Source: Spirogloea muscicola
Lineage: Eukaryota > Streptophyta > Zygnematophyceae > Spirogloeales > Spirogloeaceae
Reading direction: 5' to 3'
Assembly: GCA_009602725.1 (NCBI GenBank)
Contig: WELB01000131.1
Location: 160,792-224,791 of the forward strand
Length of the DNA stretch: 64,000 nucleotides
Shown: piece by piece, positions 37,343 through 48,600 of the stretch
Layout: each line of letters opens with the position of its first letter
Numbering within the stretch: the first letter of the stretch is position 1
Program-made: the position numbers and the translations under genes
The notes under the pieces: generated by a model
Told to the model about the DNA's origin: nothing
Database searches by the model: none
What the model saw: the letters and a program-made list of their open reading frames with translations, nothing else

Positions 37343-38469
37343 CTAGTAGTTGCCGGTGAGCTTGAGGCTGAGGATTGCGCCAATAGCAACAGCATGGCCG
37401 ATGGTGCCATATGCGAGAACGTCGGTGGCAGTGAAGCCAGCCGGGTCGCCCGTTTGCAGGCCTGTGTCTCTCTCTGAGAGCTTGAGGCCAGCGCTGGCCT
37501 CCCGGTTGGCAGTGGGGGCAAGGCCGAAGCGGGCGGCGGCAAGGAAGAGGGCGGTGGAGCCGCACACAATCTGCAGATGACGCCCCACAGTGAAGGAGGT
37601 GAGCGCTGCTCACACACATCCTTTGACAACTAACCAGAATGTAACCTGAGTAATACTGATAACATTGTAATACAACTAGAACTTTACAGAACTTGACGAA
37701 CTGCTCAATACCAAGACAACCAGACTGCCATAAGCCACTGGACTGCCTGCTAGCAAGTTCCCCCTGTATTTCTCATTGCTAGAGCTGACTAACGTCGCAA
37801 GTGTCGAATCTCTCCATGGGGAGTAAGCCTATCCTGCTTGAGTCCATGGGACACTGGCAGTTCCTTGCGGAGGACAGCTCAGAAGCCTGCTCGCCGCAGA
37901 ATGAGGCCCCCGGCACTCCACGACCATATCTGCTATATCCCCCCCCCCCCCCTTTCCCCGTGCAGGGTGCTGAGCACTGACCAGGTTGGTGGAGGACCCA
38001 ATGAAGCCATCACAGCGTGCGCCAAGCGCGCCCTTACCCTTGCAGGGCCGAGCAGCGAGGAGCACCTGGGGGCCACAGGACGAGGCTTGCAGGGCGCGTC
38101 AGCGACACAACCAGAGTGGCTGCATTTTGCGCTGAGGCGAGCAATGCAGGCTCAGTTGCTCGGGCGCTGGCACTGCGCCATGGTTCCGCCGCACAGTGAG
38201 TGATCACTACTCTGCCTACTCCGCTACATAGTGCGGCCATTGAGACCTGGTCAACATGCGTCAGCGTCTACCGCCGCCAAGCTGTACCCGCAGACGGCGG
38301 GCGCTGCCCGTCGCCGCGGGGTGAGCTGAAGGGCCGCCGCGCTGGGGCCGCTGCAGCAAGCGCCTGCAGCACGCACCTTGCCAGCGTTGGCGGCGGGCTT
38401 CGTGGCGCGCAGGCCCTCGAAGGTGACGCAGGCCGGCGCGACGGCGGCGGCGGCAATGGCGGCGGCCAT
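37343..38469 (-). CDS. psaK: Photosystem I reaction centre subunit K, complete, three exons
   Basis: PsaK is a two-helix thylakoid membrane subunit at the edge of photosystem I, near the LHCI side. Exons 38377-38469, 37982-38038 and 37343-37570 all meet in phase 0 and give 125 residues. Residues 1-31 ([28 protein letters not shown]) form the chloroplast transit peptide. The mature start is near [11 protein letters not shown]. The family signature follows: [60 protein letters not shown], ending LKLTGNY. The nuclear location with a transit peptide is typical of green plants. Intron 2 contains a 14-nt C run (37939-37952). It is divergent from ORC4. Confidence 0.96.
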
Positions 38470-38925
38470 GACGGCGGGGCGGGGGCGCGCGGTGCGGCGG
38501 GAAACGCGGCGTGGGAGTTGGGTGGGGGGCTAGTTGGCGATTACGATTACTACAGCGGGAGCAGCACTTTGCCACGGGCTTGGCGGGGATCCAGGGAGCT
38601 GCGTATTGTTTGGAGCGAGCGGGCTTGGCAGAATCTGCGCATGGCTGGATTGTCTGCTGCGCGTCTGCGATTGGCGGCGGGGGGGGGGCCCGTGATCCCC
38701 GCCGGATGTTGCCGCACCCAATGGGTGACCGGATGAGTTGCCGTTCACCAGCCCAACCGCAAGCCCGGCGCCGTGATCCTCCCGTCACCCACTACGCCGG
38801 TAACAGTCACCCCTCACTGGCCGGGTTAGCCGCGGGCGCAGCCTGGATAACCCCAGTCGAGGGCGGGAAAAATTACGAAGACAGTGGCGCTCCCGCACAG
38901 TCCGGCCGCACCGTGCCGCTGCGCC
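38470..38925. promoter_or_regulatory. Shared divergent promoter of psaK and ORC4
   Basis: Only 456 bp separate the two start codons, and no other gene lies between, so both promoters must lie here or overlap the first exons. The stretch is GC-rich. A consensus E2F site lies on the ORC4 side. Confidence 0.7.
38862..38871 (+). promoter_or_regulatory. E2F-binding consensus upstream of ORC4
   Basis: GGCGGGAAAA (reverse TTTTCCCGCC) fits the E2F consensus TTTSSCGCS. It lies 54 bp before the ORC4 start codon. Origin-recognition genes are well-known E2F targets in plants and animals, so S-phase control is likely here by inference. Confidence 0.65.
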
Positions 38926-41900
38926 ATGGCGGCCTGCGCGGCGCCGCCTGCGGCTGCCTCTGCGGCCCTAGCAGAGGAGGCCGCGGCGCTTCTCCGCCGG
39001 AGGCTCGTAGGCGTCCACGGCCGCTGCGGCGTGTCCGGCAGAGTCGGGGAACAAGCTCGGTTCCTACGGCCAGAGGCTCAAGCAAATCGGATGTGCGTCG
39101 GACAAGATGACTGCACTGGCTCCTTGCTCGACATTGACTGAGGAGCTTGCATCTCTCGCTCAGCTCCTGGTGCTCTTGCTTTCTAGAACACGTCGGAAGG
39201 AGCGGTCTCACTTGGCTGGCCGTGGTTACCTCCCTCACTCTGCCAGTAAGGCCGGACTTCGTCTGGCAGTCAATTGCAGGATCTCCTCACCGGAACCATC
39301 TCACACGCTCAGAACAACTCCGCCCTACTTCTCGGTCCCAGAGGCTGCGGAAAATCCTTGGTATGTCTGCTGCCTGGGCATCCGCAGCCTTAAGTCTGCG
39401 GCAAGACTGCTTAGGCAAGTCAGAAGTATATCGGAGCTCACTGCGCACGAAAGCTAAGGCGCTGCTGTGCTGTCCAGGTTGTAGAAGTCGTGCTTGCTGA
39501 CCTCCTTTCCAAGTACCCCAATCGGGTATCTGTGGTAAGTGAGCCACTGATTACTGCAGCCTCAGACTTGTATATCCGCAAGGCAGTCGATAGACACTGT
39601 TCCTCCATTGACAAGCTTGCTCTCTAGCTGGTACCTTGACTGGCTCATGCGTGAAGAGCAAGGCCGACTGTGATAATCAAGTTGAAATTTCCACCTCCTT
39701 GTGTCTCAATGGTGGGGCAATTGCAGGTGCGTCTGCACGGTGTTCTCCATGGAGATGACCGCACCGCATTTAAGGTCGCATTCTTCAGACGAAGCTCTCA
39801 ATAGAGTCAGTGTCACAATAGCCTCACTGCATGACTGCGGCGGTGTTATAGGACAAGTATGCACACTCAAAGCCACCATGTGTAAGGCGTGATATAGCGA
39901 TACGTCAACTCTTCTTTGGCATCTGTTGCATTTTGCTAGCAATTCGTACATCATCTGAGTCCATGCGCGCAGTACCTGAGTTCAAACATGAAGTCTTTGA
40001 GCTCGTGACAATCGGTTATTGTTGCCATGTCGTTGAGGGAACAGGAGATAGCACGGCAGCTCTGCATTGATCTTAGCCTTCTCTTTTCCAGAGCAGTAAG
40101 TGCAGCAGTTGCAGAATCTTGACAATGAGGCGTCAAACAAGCAGATGCTGACGTCCTTCATGCTGACATCCTCTGCGAGCTCTCCCAGCTTCTGCCAAGA
40201 TGTTGGTCAATCTACTAGAAGGTTGATCTAAGGATGGCATACCAATCCGTGATTCAGACTACTTGAACCTAGAGCCAAGTCATTCAGCTATTCTGTATGT
40301 TCTGCAGTCTTCCTTCGAGGACAATGAGCAATTCCTACAAGACATCCTAAGGTGCTGTTCTGTGATCACCTGCACTTTCACGTTGTGGTCAAGTAAGACA
40401 TCAAATGGCGGTGTCATCTCATTTCAATCAAGCTTTGCTGCAAGACCTGTGCGCGCAACAGCAATGTTATGCTGTGCAAACTGCTTCAGGAGTCTGATAT
40501 ATTTTCAACGAATCTTCCAGGGAGTGCGCAAACGGACACAGAGCAGTCATATTTGTGCTGGACGAGTTCGACTTGTTTACCCAGGTCTGTTCCCGTGATA
40601 GCGGACAAAGAAGTTTGTCTCCAGCAGGACATGAGGTTGTTTAAGATGAGAACTGAGTCGCAGGATTCCACAGGATATTGTGTGATTATGTTCAGTCTGC
40701 CAGCACCAATAATAGATGCCTGTTCTTTGACCCAGAACCTCAGTGTGGAGTCTAAGTAAGTGGACCATTCAGGGCAGGCAGTAGAAGGCACTGCTCCTCA
40801 AGCTCCTCTTGACAGACTTTGCATTTGCAAAGTTCCTTGCGCAGGGCCGAAGGCAAAGTCTGCTCTATACAATTCTTGATGCCCTGCAATACTCCTACGT
40901 GCAGGCTGCAGTTGTGGCAATAAGCTGTCGCCTGGTGAGATTGCTTCTGAGCGCTCTGTCAAGTTTCTTGGAGACAGTCAGCACAGTAAGGGCCTGCTAT
41001 GACGGTGATTCAATTTGTCCAGGTTTCTTGATCTCCATGGATCCTCATTGACCATATTCTGGGTTTTGCAGGATGCTGATCAGCTTCTAGAAAAGCGGGT
41101 GCGGTCCCGCTTTTTGCATAGGAAGCTGCTCTTCCTGCCACTCACCATGCAGGACGCATCACTGTGAGTACAATGCTAAGCCACGCTTAGCATTGTACAA
41201 GCAGAGCAAACGTACTCGTGACCTACTTATAATCGTAGGCAAGCTGACGTTCAAAAAGGCTTCTGATGACTTGCCAAGGGCGTGTTCCATCATTGCTGTG
41301 ACTCAAGTGGTAGTGGAGCTTTGGTCTGCCATTGCAATGTTGCAGCCTTCTTCAGGAGATTCTTACACTTCCTGAGCCGCCAGCTTTCTCAGACAACAAA
41401 TATGCAGTCCACTTCAATGATATGCTTGCTGTAAGAAGCATAATCTCACCACCTCAGCGTGAGTATCGCCCTTGTATGTCTAGAGCTGGTCAGTTAGCAA
41501 CTCAAGCATGAGAGTTGCATTGCGGCGTTCAAGGGCATTGACTATTATGCATTACATGCTCTGAGGTTTGTCATCAGTACGATTGTGCTTATTGACATGC
41601 AGGAGCTTATGGCTGTTCCTGAAATGCAAAGACTTCTGCAGGCACACACTAGCGTAGACCTGAGTGTACAGCATGTGATAGACCTGGGGTACTCTTTCTA
41701 GAAGGCCCAAGTCTGTAATCTGTTGCCCCTTTCCTGATTGACATATGCAGATGTACATAGCACCTCCATGCATTGTCCCCATCAAGACACAAGCTACATC
41801 AGATAGCAAACAAATGGTACCGGGCTGATCAGTAAATCTTGTAGGTTGTTGATGTGGAGGTCAGATTTGCATGAAACAGGTTTCGTGCCGTCTGTGATCT

Positions 41901-42994
41901 GGATCATAGAAAAGGTTACCTTACCCTTGATAACTTTCAGGCGGCAATGGTATCTCTTTGCGGGCAACCGAAACTGCTAATGCTAAGAGGTAAGAAGGTG
42001 GCTACTTTGCAATGTTGATCAACTCATGAAGCTCTTGCAAGGCTCTGATTTGATTAGCTATGCTCCAAATCTAACATAGTGGTTAAAATTCATCCTCAGA
42101 TGTGTCGGTTCTTGAAATGTACCTGCTTGTGGCCATGAAGCGACTGGAAGGACGAAACAGAGATGCATACAATTTCAGCATGATCTTTGCAGGTGAAGAA
42201 AGTGACACTGCACCATTGCCATTCGAAGTTGCACTATCTGATACCGTGCAATTAACAGCTGTCCTTTTATTTACTGCAGACTCCTGTTTACATTATAAAA
42301 ATTCTGTATTCATGCTTGAACCTCAATGCCCATCCTATATAGTCCTGTTTCCAGCCAATAGTAGGCTTGTTCTCACAGGTTTGTCCTGGCGCCTTCTGCG
42401 CTACATGGGCAGAGTACGAGCAATTGTCAGCCAGCAAGCACAGTGTGGCAGATATATTTTCTCGCCCAGTGGCTCTCAGAGTGAGCAACTATAACCTGCA
42501 ACATCTGAAAGCTTGGAGGTTTTCAGTCAGTTGGCACAGGCCTCGGAGTATATGAGCAAGAGCATGCGCAAGGAAATGGATCAGGCATGTCAAGTGGCTT
42601 CAGGTTGTTAAGACAGCCACTGCTGGTAGCTGACCGAATATGTGTAAATCTTCAGTAGGAATTACACCTAAGATAATAGCGCATATGTTAGTAACAGAGT
42701 TACAAATATTCAAGTTGCTGCCCAAGGGTTGTAGATAAGGATCTGCGTTGACTATGGCAGGCTTTTGAGCACCTTCTTGAGCGGGAACTCATTGCCTTCG
42801 TGGAGGGCGGTGCCAGTTACTGGGATCTTATGGAGTTCCGTCCGGTTCAACTGCTTGTCTCACACCATGAGATAGCTGCCATCCTCATCAAAGGCCCATC
42901 CAAACCACCCACAGCTTTACCTTCTGCTCCCTGCTCCAGGCAGCTTGATCAGCGCCAATGGCCGGTAGGTGTTTACATTGGTGTAGGTACTTGA
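38926..42994 (+). CDS. ORC4: Origin recognition complex subunit 4 (AAA+ ATPase)
   Basis: ORC4 is part of the six-subunit complex that marks replication origins and loads MCM helicases. Exons along the locus give the AAA+ core: QNNSALLLGPRGCGKS (Walker A, 39.3 kb), VVEVVLADLLSKYPNRVSV, VRLHGVLHGDDRTAFK (39.7 kb), IARQLCIDLSLLFSRA (40.1 kb), ANGHRAVIFVLDEFDLFTQ (Walker B, 40.5 kb), LLYTILDALQYSYVQAAVVA (40.9 kb) and DADQLLEKRVRSRFLHRKLL (41.1 kb). The C-terminal half includes ELMAVPEMQRLLQ, DVSVLEMYLLVAMKRLEGR (42.1 kb) and AFEHLLERELIAFVEGG (42.8 kb). The start at 38926 (MAACAAPPAAAS) is the first in-frame ATG in good context. The N-terminal exon and the exact 3' end (open frame to 42994) are the least certain parts. 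All key motifs are intact. Confidence 0.92.
41168..41198. repeat. Perfect 14-bp hairpin at an ORC4 splice donor
   Basis: gtacaatgctaagc, a 3-nt loop (cac), then gcttagcattgtac. The left arm starts inside the donor GTGAGTA of the exon ending at 41163, so in RNA the stem would take up part of the 5' splice site. Confidence 0.85.
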
Positions 42995-43880
42995 ACAAAT
43001 ATTGCCGTTTGAACTTAATCCCGTAGTCTTGTACACATGCTGATCTAAGTAGTCACCCTTTAACAGTTGGCAAATGATCAATGACTGTATGCAGATAACC
43101 TTGGGACAGTGGTTTTCAAGGGAGTCAATCCAGGTTGCTGCGCAGGAGTAAGAGGGTGCCGTCAAGTCAAGCATGGCATCCTGTGCGCTTCCTAGCAGCA
43201 CTATTGTCATGGCAAGAGGGCAGCTAGGTGCAGTGAGGAGGATGGGCTGCTCTTTCCCAAGTCAATGCCGGCTGACATTCCAGCCTTCACTGCTTAGTCA
43301 CCTGTCTGCTCTGGTGTTTCGAAGCCACTGCAGATTGTGTGGCTGCACCAAGTCTGTAGATTAAGTCAAATACGTACTGGCCCTTCAGGGTGCCAGGACC
43401 TTCCTCTTGCTGATATTGCTGCTTGAAGAACTATGGCCCTTCGGCAGCCCTGTGAGCTTCTCATTGCAGGGGTCGCAATTGGGTGAATCAGAGAAGATCG
43501 GTCGCCCAGAAAGGGAGAAGCTCTTCCCAGGGGGGCGATGGCTGTGTTAAGAAGCATTGAAAAGCCAGCGAAGAGTATCAAATGGTTTGAAGGACTCGGA
43601 AGCTCGCATACCGCTCAGTAAGCAAGTTACGCTACGGATGCCCCCCCCAGGAGTTGCTCTGCTAGTCATCTACCTTGGCGAGTGCAGATTCCCAGCAGTG
43701 ATCTACACGAGCTGACGGTGACCGCAGTGCGTGAGGCCGCCTGGCATATGAATATGAGCCGAAGGGCAGGGCGGTGGGCCGGCTTGGCAGGCGGCTAGGC
43801 GTGACGTGGGCGAGGGTGCCATCTGGCATTTGTGGTTTTGCAGGGGGCTAAGGGCGGCGAAGCAGGACGCGACAGCAGAG
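42995..43880. other. Intergenic stretch after ORC4
   Basis: No gene was recognised. It may include the ORC4 3' untranslated region, and possibly a last small exon if the gene extends beyond 42994. Confidence 0.4.
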
Positions 43881-44140
43881 AGCAAGCTTCGCTCTGAGAA
43901 GAGGTGAAAAGTGCGCATGAAATGAGTGGAGGCCATCAAGCCAACAGACTTTTCAGGCAACCCCGGTGCAAATATTGGTGCTACATGTAACAAGTCCTAT
44001 GCTCAGGTAAGAGTGAATGCAGGCTGAAGGGGGACGTCAGTACCAGTGCAGTGTGCAAAGACAATATTGAAAGGCTAGACTGGGTAGCCGAGCACCGCCA
44101 AAGAAGCCAGTGGCCTGACTTGGAACTCGCCCAGCACGCA
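43880..44140 (-). mobile_element. LINE 3' end, reverse-oriented degenerate copy
   Basis: On the minus strand the sequence follows the same order as at 32.3-32.6 kb: a decayed coding end (cagtggcctgacttggaact, cgcccagcacgc) and then the UTR module (aagtgcgcatgaaatgagtg, gaggccatcaagcc). No RT is present. Confidence 0.65.
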
Positions 44141-44149
44141 AATAGGAGA

Positions 44150-45420
44150 ATGTGCACGGTGCACATTGGAAGGGGAGGCCAATCAAGAAACAGCTCTTGC
44201 AATGTACTGCAGTGGCTGTAGGAGGCCAGCCCAGAGAAATAGCTCTGCCAAGGTATCGCCATGGCTGTGAGGGGCCAGCCCTAAGGATGAACAAAATGAC
44301 GACGCCTCCAGTAGAGAGCGGTGGCTGTAAGAGGCCAGCCTAAAACAAGAAATGGACAGATCGAAGGGGCCAGAGAAAGCTCTAAAGCACACAGTGGCAC
44401 AAGTAGCCACAAAGCCCTCAGCAACCTCTGTTGAGCAGCCGCAGGTCGGAGAAGTTAGTCTCCGGGTAGCGGGTCCCCTGGCCAGAGCGAGAGGTCTGTA
44501 AGGGCCGGAACTAAGTTAACACTGTTCGTAGCAGGGGACAGTACTGTGTGCGGCCAGCCCAGCTTTTTCTTTTCGGGAAGGAAAGACTATCCCCATGAGG
44601 AGATTGTGCACGGGGGATTGAAGACGGCGAGAAGCCAACGGACGCAGGTGGTGTGCCTGGAGGAGAGAAGGCGCGCGGAGTGCATGTATTCATTCCAAGG
44701 GAGGCCAATTTAAGCCAATATACATAGGTCAGGCAGAATCTAGTGTAGGATAGACAAGGCTATATAAAGCGGAGCCCTAAGGTAATAATAAATAGGGTGA
44801 CATTAGTAGGGAGGGACAGCGCCGGTAGTGGGAACGTGCGTGTATTGAAAAACGGAAGGCCAAAAAGGCCCGGGGAAGGTCTTGGGAAGAACCGGGGGGG
44901 GGGGTGGGGGGCGATCATGGACACGACACTGAAAGGGGAGGGAGACGCAACGGACACCCCAGGTACGGAAAGGCGGCGGCGGTGGCGCGCGCCGTGGTTG
45001 GTGGCGCCGCCGCGCGCCGAGGCACGGTGGCGGGCGTGCTCCCTCCGACGGCGGCGGCGCGGATGGTGGGGGGCGACCCGATCGGCGGCCGCCATTCAAA
45101 GGAGCGGGGTGTGTTGCCCTTTCTTCCCCCGTTCTGCCATAGCCTCTTCAGGCCCCGCAGTCGCTGCGTAGCTCGTAGGCCCCTTCGAACCTTGTCAACT
45201 CTTTTCGGGCTGGCTTCTCACAGCCCTTGCCCCCATTGGGAGTGCCACTTCTTCTGCTTCTCACAGCCCTTGCCCCCATTGGGAGAGCCACTTCTTCTTT
45301 CTTTCGGCGCTGTTGACCCTGTTCGTTCCTTTCTGGGCTGGCTTTTCCTTGCCCCCCATTGGGAAAGCCACTTCTTTTCACAGCCCCCGCCCTTTGTTTG
45401 GAAGAGCTCACCGCTTCTAT
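44150..45420. repeat. Second mosaic of the dispersed short unit and LINE UTR modules
   Basis: Reverse copies of the unit lie at about 44208-44260, 44262-44300 and 44320-44365 (gtggctgtaagaggccagcc and variants). The module ctgttgagcagccgcaggtc lies at 44428-44450, and a reverse LINE UTR (gcgcgcggagtgcatg, agggaggccaattt) at 44660-44715. Forward copies follow in tandem at 45185-45410 (ttcgggctggcttctcacag, cccttgcccccattgggag), with four units. GC-rich unassigned sequence lies between 44.8 and 45.1 kb. Confidence 0.7.
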
Positions 45421-45589
45421 ACGTCGGCAGCCGCATTGCGCTTGCGGGTGCCAGAGAGCCTGGGTGGGCCCCGCATCTAATCCCCCAAATCGGTCGACGG
45501 AAGTAAGGATCTGGCAGGACCACCATTCCTCACCCTCCCAGCTGCCACCCCCAGGCCGCCCAGGCCCGCGCTCGGAGCGGCCCTCTTCC

Positions 45590-45599
<10 letters not shown>

Positions 45600-45620
<21 letters not shown>

Positions 45621-45622
45621 CG
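45600..45622. repeat. GGC trinucleotide tract just before the receptor start codon
   Basis: Seven or more GGC/GCG triplets end a few bases before the ATG at 45628. They are part of the 5' leader. Confidence 0.8.
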
Positions 45623-45627
45623 CAGCC

Positions 45628-48600
45628 ATGGCGGCGCTGCGGATACTGGCGCTGGTAGCGACGCTCTGCGCCGCCGCGGCGCCGTCTGCGCGCGCTGCCG
45701 ATACCATCAAGCTCGGCTTCCTGCTGCCCTCCACCACGGGCTCTGCCGAAGCAGCCATTCCGGCTCGCTTGGCCAAGGAATGGTGCGGTTGCACTTCTCC
45801 CCTCCTCCTGGCGGCGCCACGGTCTCTCAGACGGCGGAATAAAGGTTCAGCGATGGGACTGACGTACCTCTTGCGCCAGCTGTTGTGCTACTAGTGGCAC
45901 CACTAATACGTACATTGCCACGACCAGTCATGGGGCTGGTTCTTGGCAAGAATGAAAAGTTGTCCGCTCTCTGTGTCTCCATGACAAGCTGCCGACCTTC
46001 CTCGTGGCCTGCAAGCAAATTCATTACAACACATTGTCACTTCTATATTGTCATTCTGATGCCAACCCAGCCTTGTGCCTTTCGCTGCAGGCACAGCGCT
46101 GCCAGAGTGGCAGTTGAGGTGCTCAATAGTCAATACACTGAGTTCCAGGTTGAGCCTATCTACATGTCCTCGGACTGCGATTTTGGAAAGGCTCAAGATG
46201 CTGCCCTCGTGAGTCCCTGCACTTGCTCCTTTACTCAGTTAGCCTGTGCAGAAATACATCTCGTAGCATTGAGTACACATAGCAGTTCCTGTGAATGACT
46301 TCCCTCGCACCAGCCTGTGACAAAGGATGATATGACAACCCTCCACCTGTCTTGTCAATATTGACCATACAAAAGGCATGCTCTCACACGAGACTTTGTG
46401 CCGTGGCCAACAGAAGCTGGCTGCCCAAGGAGTTGCTGGCATTGTGGGGCCAGCTTGCACGGATTCTGCTCGTGGAGCATCGAAGCTGCCAAGCGATTAC
46501 AAACTCTCTATTATCTCATTTGCAGCCACCAATGGTGCGCTGGTGAATCATTCAGTGTACCCCTACTTCTTCCGGACTGCGTATGTTTCCTACAAGCACC
46601 ATTGCTCAACCTGGAGTCAAAGTACAGGGTTTAGGTGTCAAGTATATTCTAATGAATTTCCCAGCACATACTATTACGGCATCTGGCCCTTGAGCAGCGC
46701 AAGCTTTGGTCCAGTTTCTGCTTTCTCTCATGTGCTTTTGCGTGCACCAGTGTGCTCCTCCAACCTTGTACTGATCTATCGGACCTGCTCCTGATGCAGC
46801 TATGGTGATAAGAAACAAAAGGATGCCTTTGGCACTGTGGTAGGCAATCTCCATGCAAGAGGCCGCAATATGTATCATACTTGTTATATTGTTCTGCACG
46901 GATTGTTGTGTAGGGTCAGTGATGTGCTTTTCAGCTACATTTAAGAGCTTGACTGCACGTATGATACCATATCTCAGAGCTCATTTACACTTCTTGCTTG
47001 TCGTATTGATTCTTTGTCATGGCGCTTTTACAGCTTCACTATTTTGATTGGCCAAGAGTGGCTATCTTGTACTTCAGTGGCGATTCCTATGGGGAAGGGT
47101 TGTCATATGACATTCAGGTGAGGAGCTTTTCCTCATTATGCATTCAGTCAATGGATTTCAGCCAAGCCTTCAGTATTGATAAGTCTTGCAGCATGGAGGT
47201 GGCAGCTTACGCCCCTACGTTGGAGGATGTTTGTGACAGCAAGTAGCAAAAACCGGAGGATCAAGGTCAGTACAGATGCTCTCTATTGATGGTCGCGAAG
47301 ATACGGATTTCGACAAGGTGTACTCTGAGTTTGACGTCACATCGCCACCAATTATGGTCCTGGTGATGAATCCCAAGGATACTGAGACTCTATTCACTTA
47401 CGCTGTCAAGAAAGTGGGTATTTGCAGCCTTCGCATTTATTATGACATGAGCACATCTGTTTGATTAGTCAAAGCCTGCTTTATTATCAGCCTTAGAAGC
47501 TTCACTGCTCTTACCAGATTGTCCTGCAGTTCTCAAGCATTGCATGGGAATCCACTGCTCGTGGTAATTGGCGGCAGCGCCTCTATTCTGGCACCAATCT
47601 GTGTGTATGGACTTGCCGGCAGTTGCTCTTGCCATCTGTTGTTGGAAATTTGAGTGCCAGGTTGTATTTTTTGCCGCAGAATTACACCAAGTTCCCGTGG
47701 TGGTACCTTGGCTCTGATGGGGTGACGGCTTTCGATCTGGTCGGCGAAGGTGACAAGGATTTGGCACCATATGACATACTACATTTCTTCTTGCAATTGT
47801 GTTCCTCTTTGACAATGACAATGAACCTTGACAACCATCCTCAACAGTGCTGGGGGTGCTGCAAACTCTGAAGATGATGTTGGGAACTAGTCATAAAAGA
47901 GGGCATCGTTTCACTATTGCATTTGAGCAGTGCTTCTGTACAAGCGTAACCAGCAGTTACAGTACAGAGCAAAGTCAAAATAGACAATCTCGCCAGTCAA
48001 ACTATTGAATGTCGTTCACCAAAATGTACTTTTGCTGATATTCTGACACTGTTGGCGTGACTTTGCAGTGGACCCAATTGCCCAGCTTGTCACACCTCTT
48101 CAAGGCGAAATGGGGATAGCTCCTTATGGTGAGTTTGGCTGCTTGTTCACATGTGCAAGTCTGTCTCAGTGCAGGGCTCTGAAATGAGAAAACCATCAGA
48201 GCATGGTCCTGGAAAACCTCAATACAGTGAGTGTGCCTGCGTGCTGACTTTGCAATGAAGCATCGGAGGTAGAGAAGCCATTTTAGAACAGAGAATAACT
48301 TGCAAGCAGCAGACAGTGAGCAGCCGTGCATTGAGCCTTCACCCAGAGGTCATCTCTGATGGTCTAGCATGTCCTTATTCTACTCTGCACAGGTGGAATC
48401 CTCACTGATCCAGCATGCACATTGTACTCGGATTACTGGAAGCAACAGAGTCATGATGAGTACCCCGGGCTACTCACATTGGATGTGACGCCACGATTTG
48501 ATCATACTCGGGCATATGTGCCCTACCTCTGGGATGCTGTGAGGGCCTACTTTGAAGTTTTTCGCACACTTACAGGAAACAGTATGTCACCTCGTCCTCC

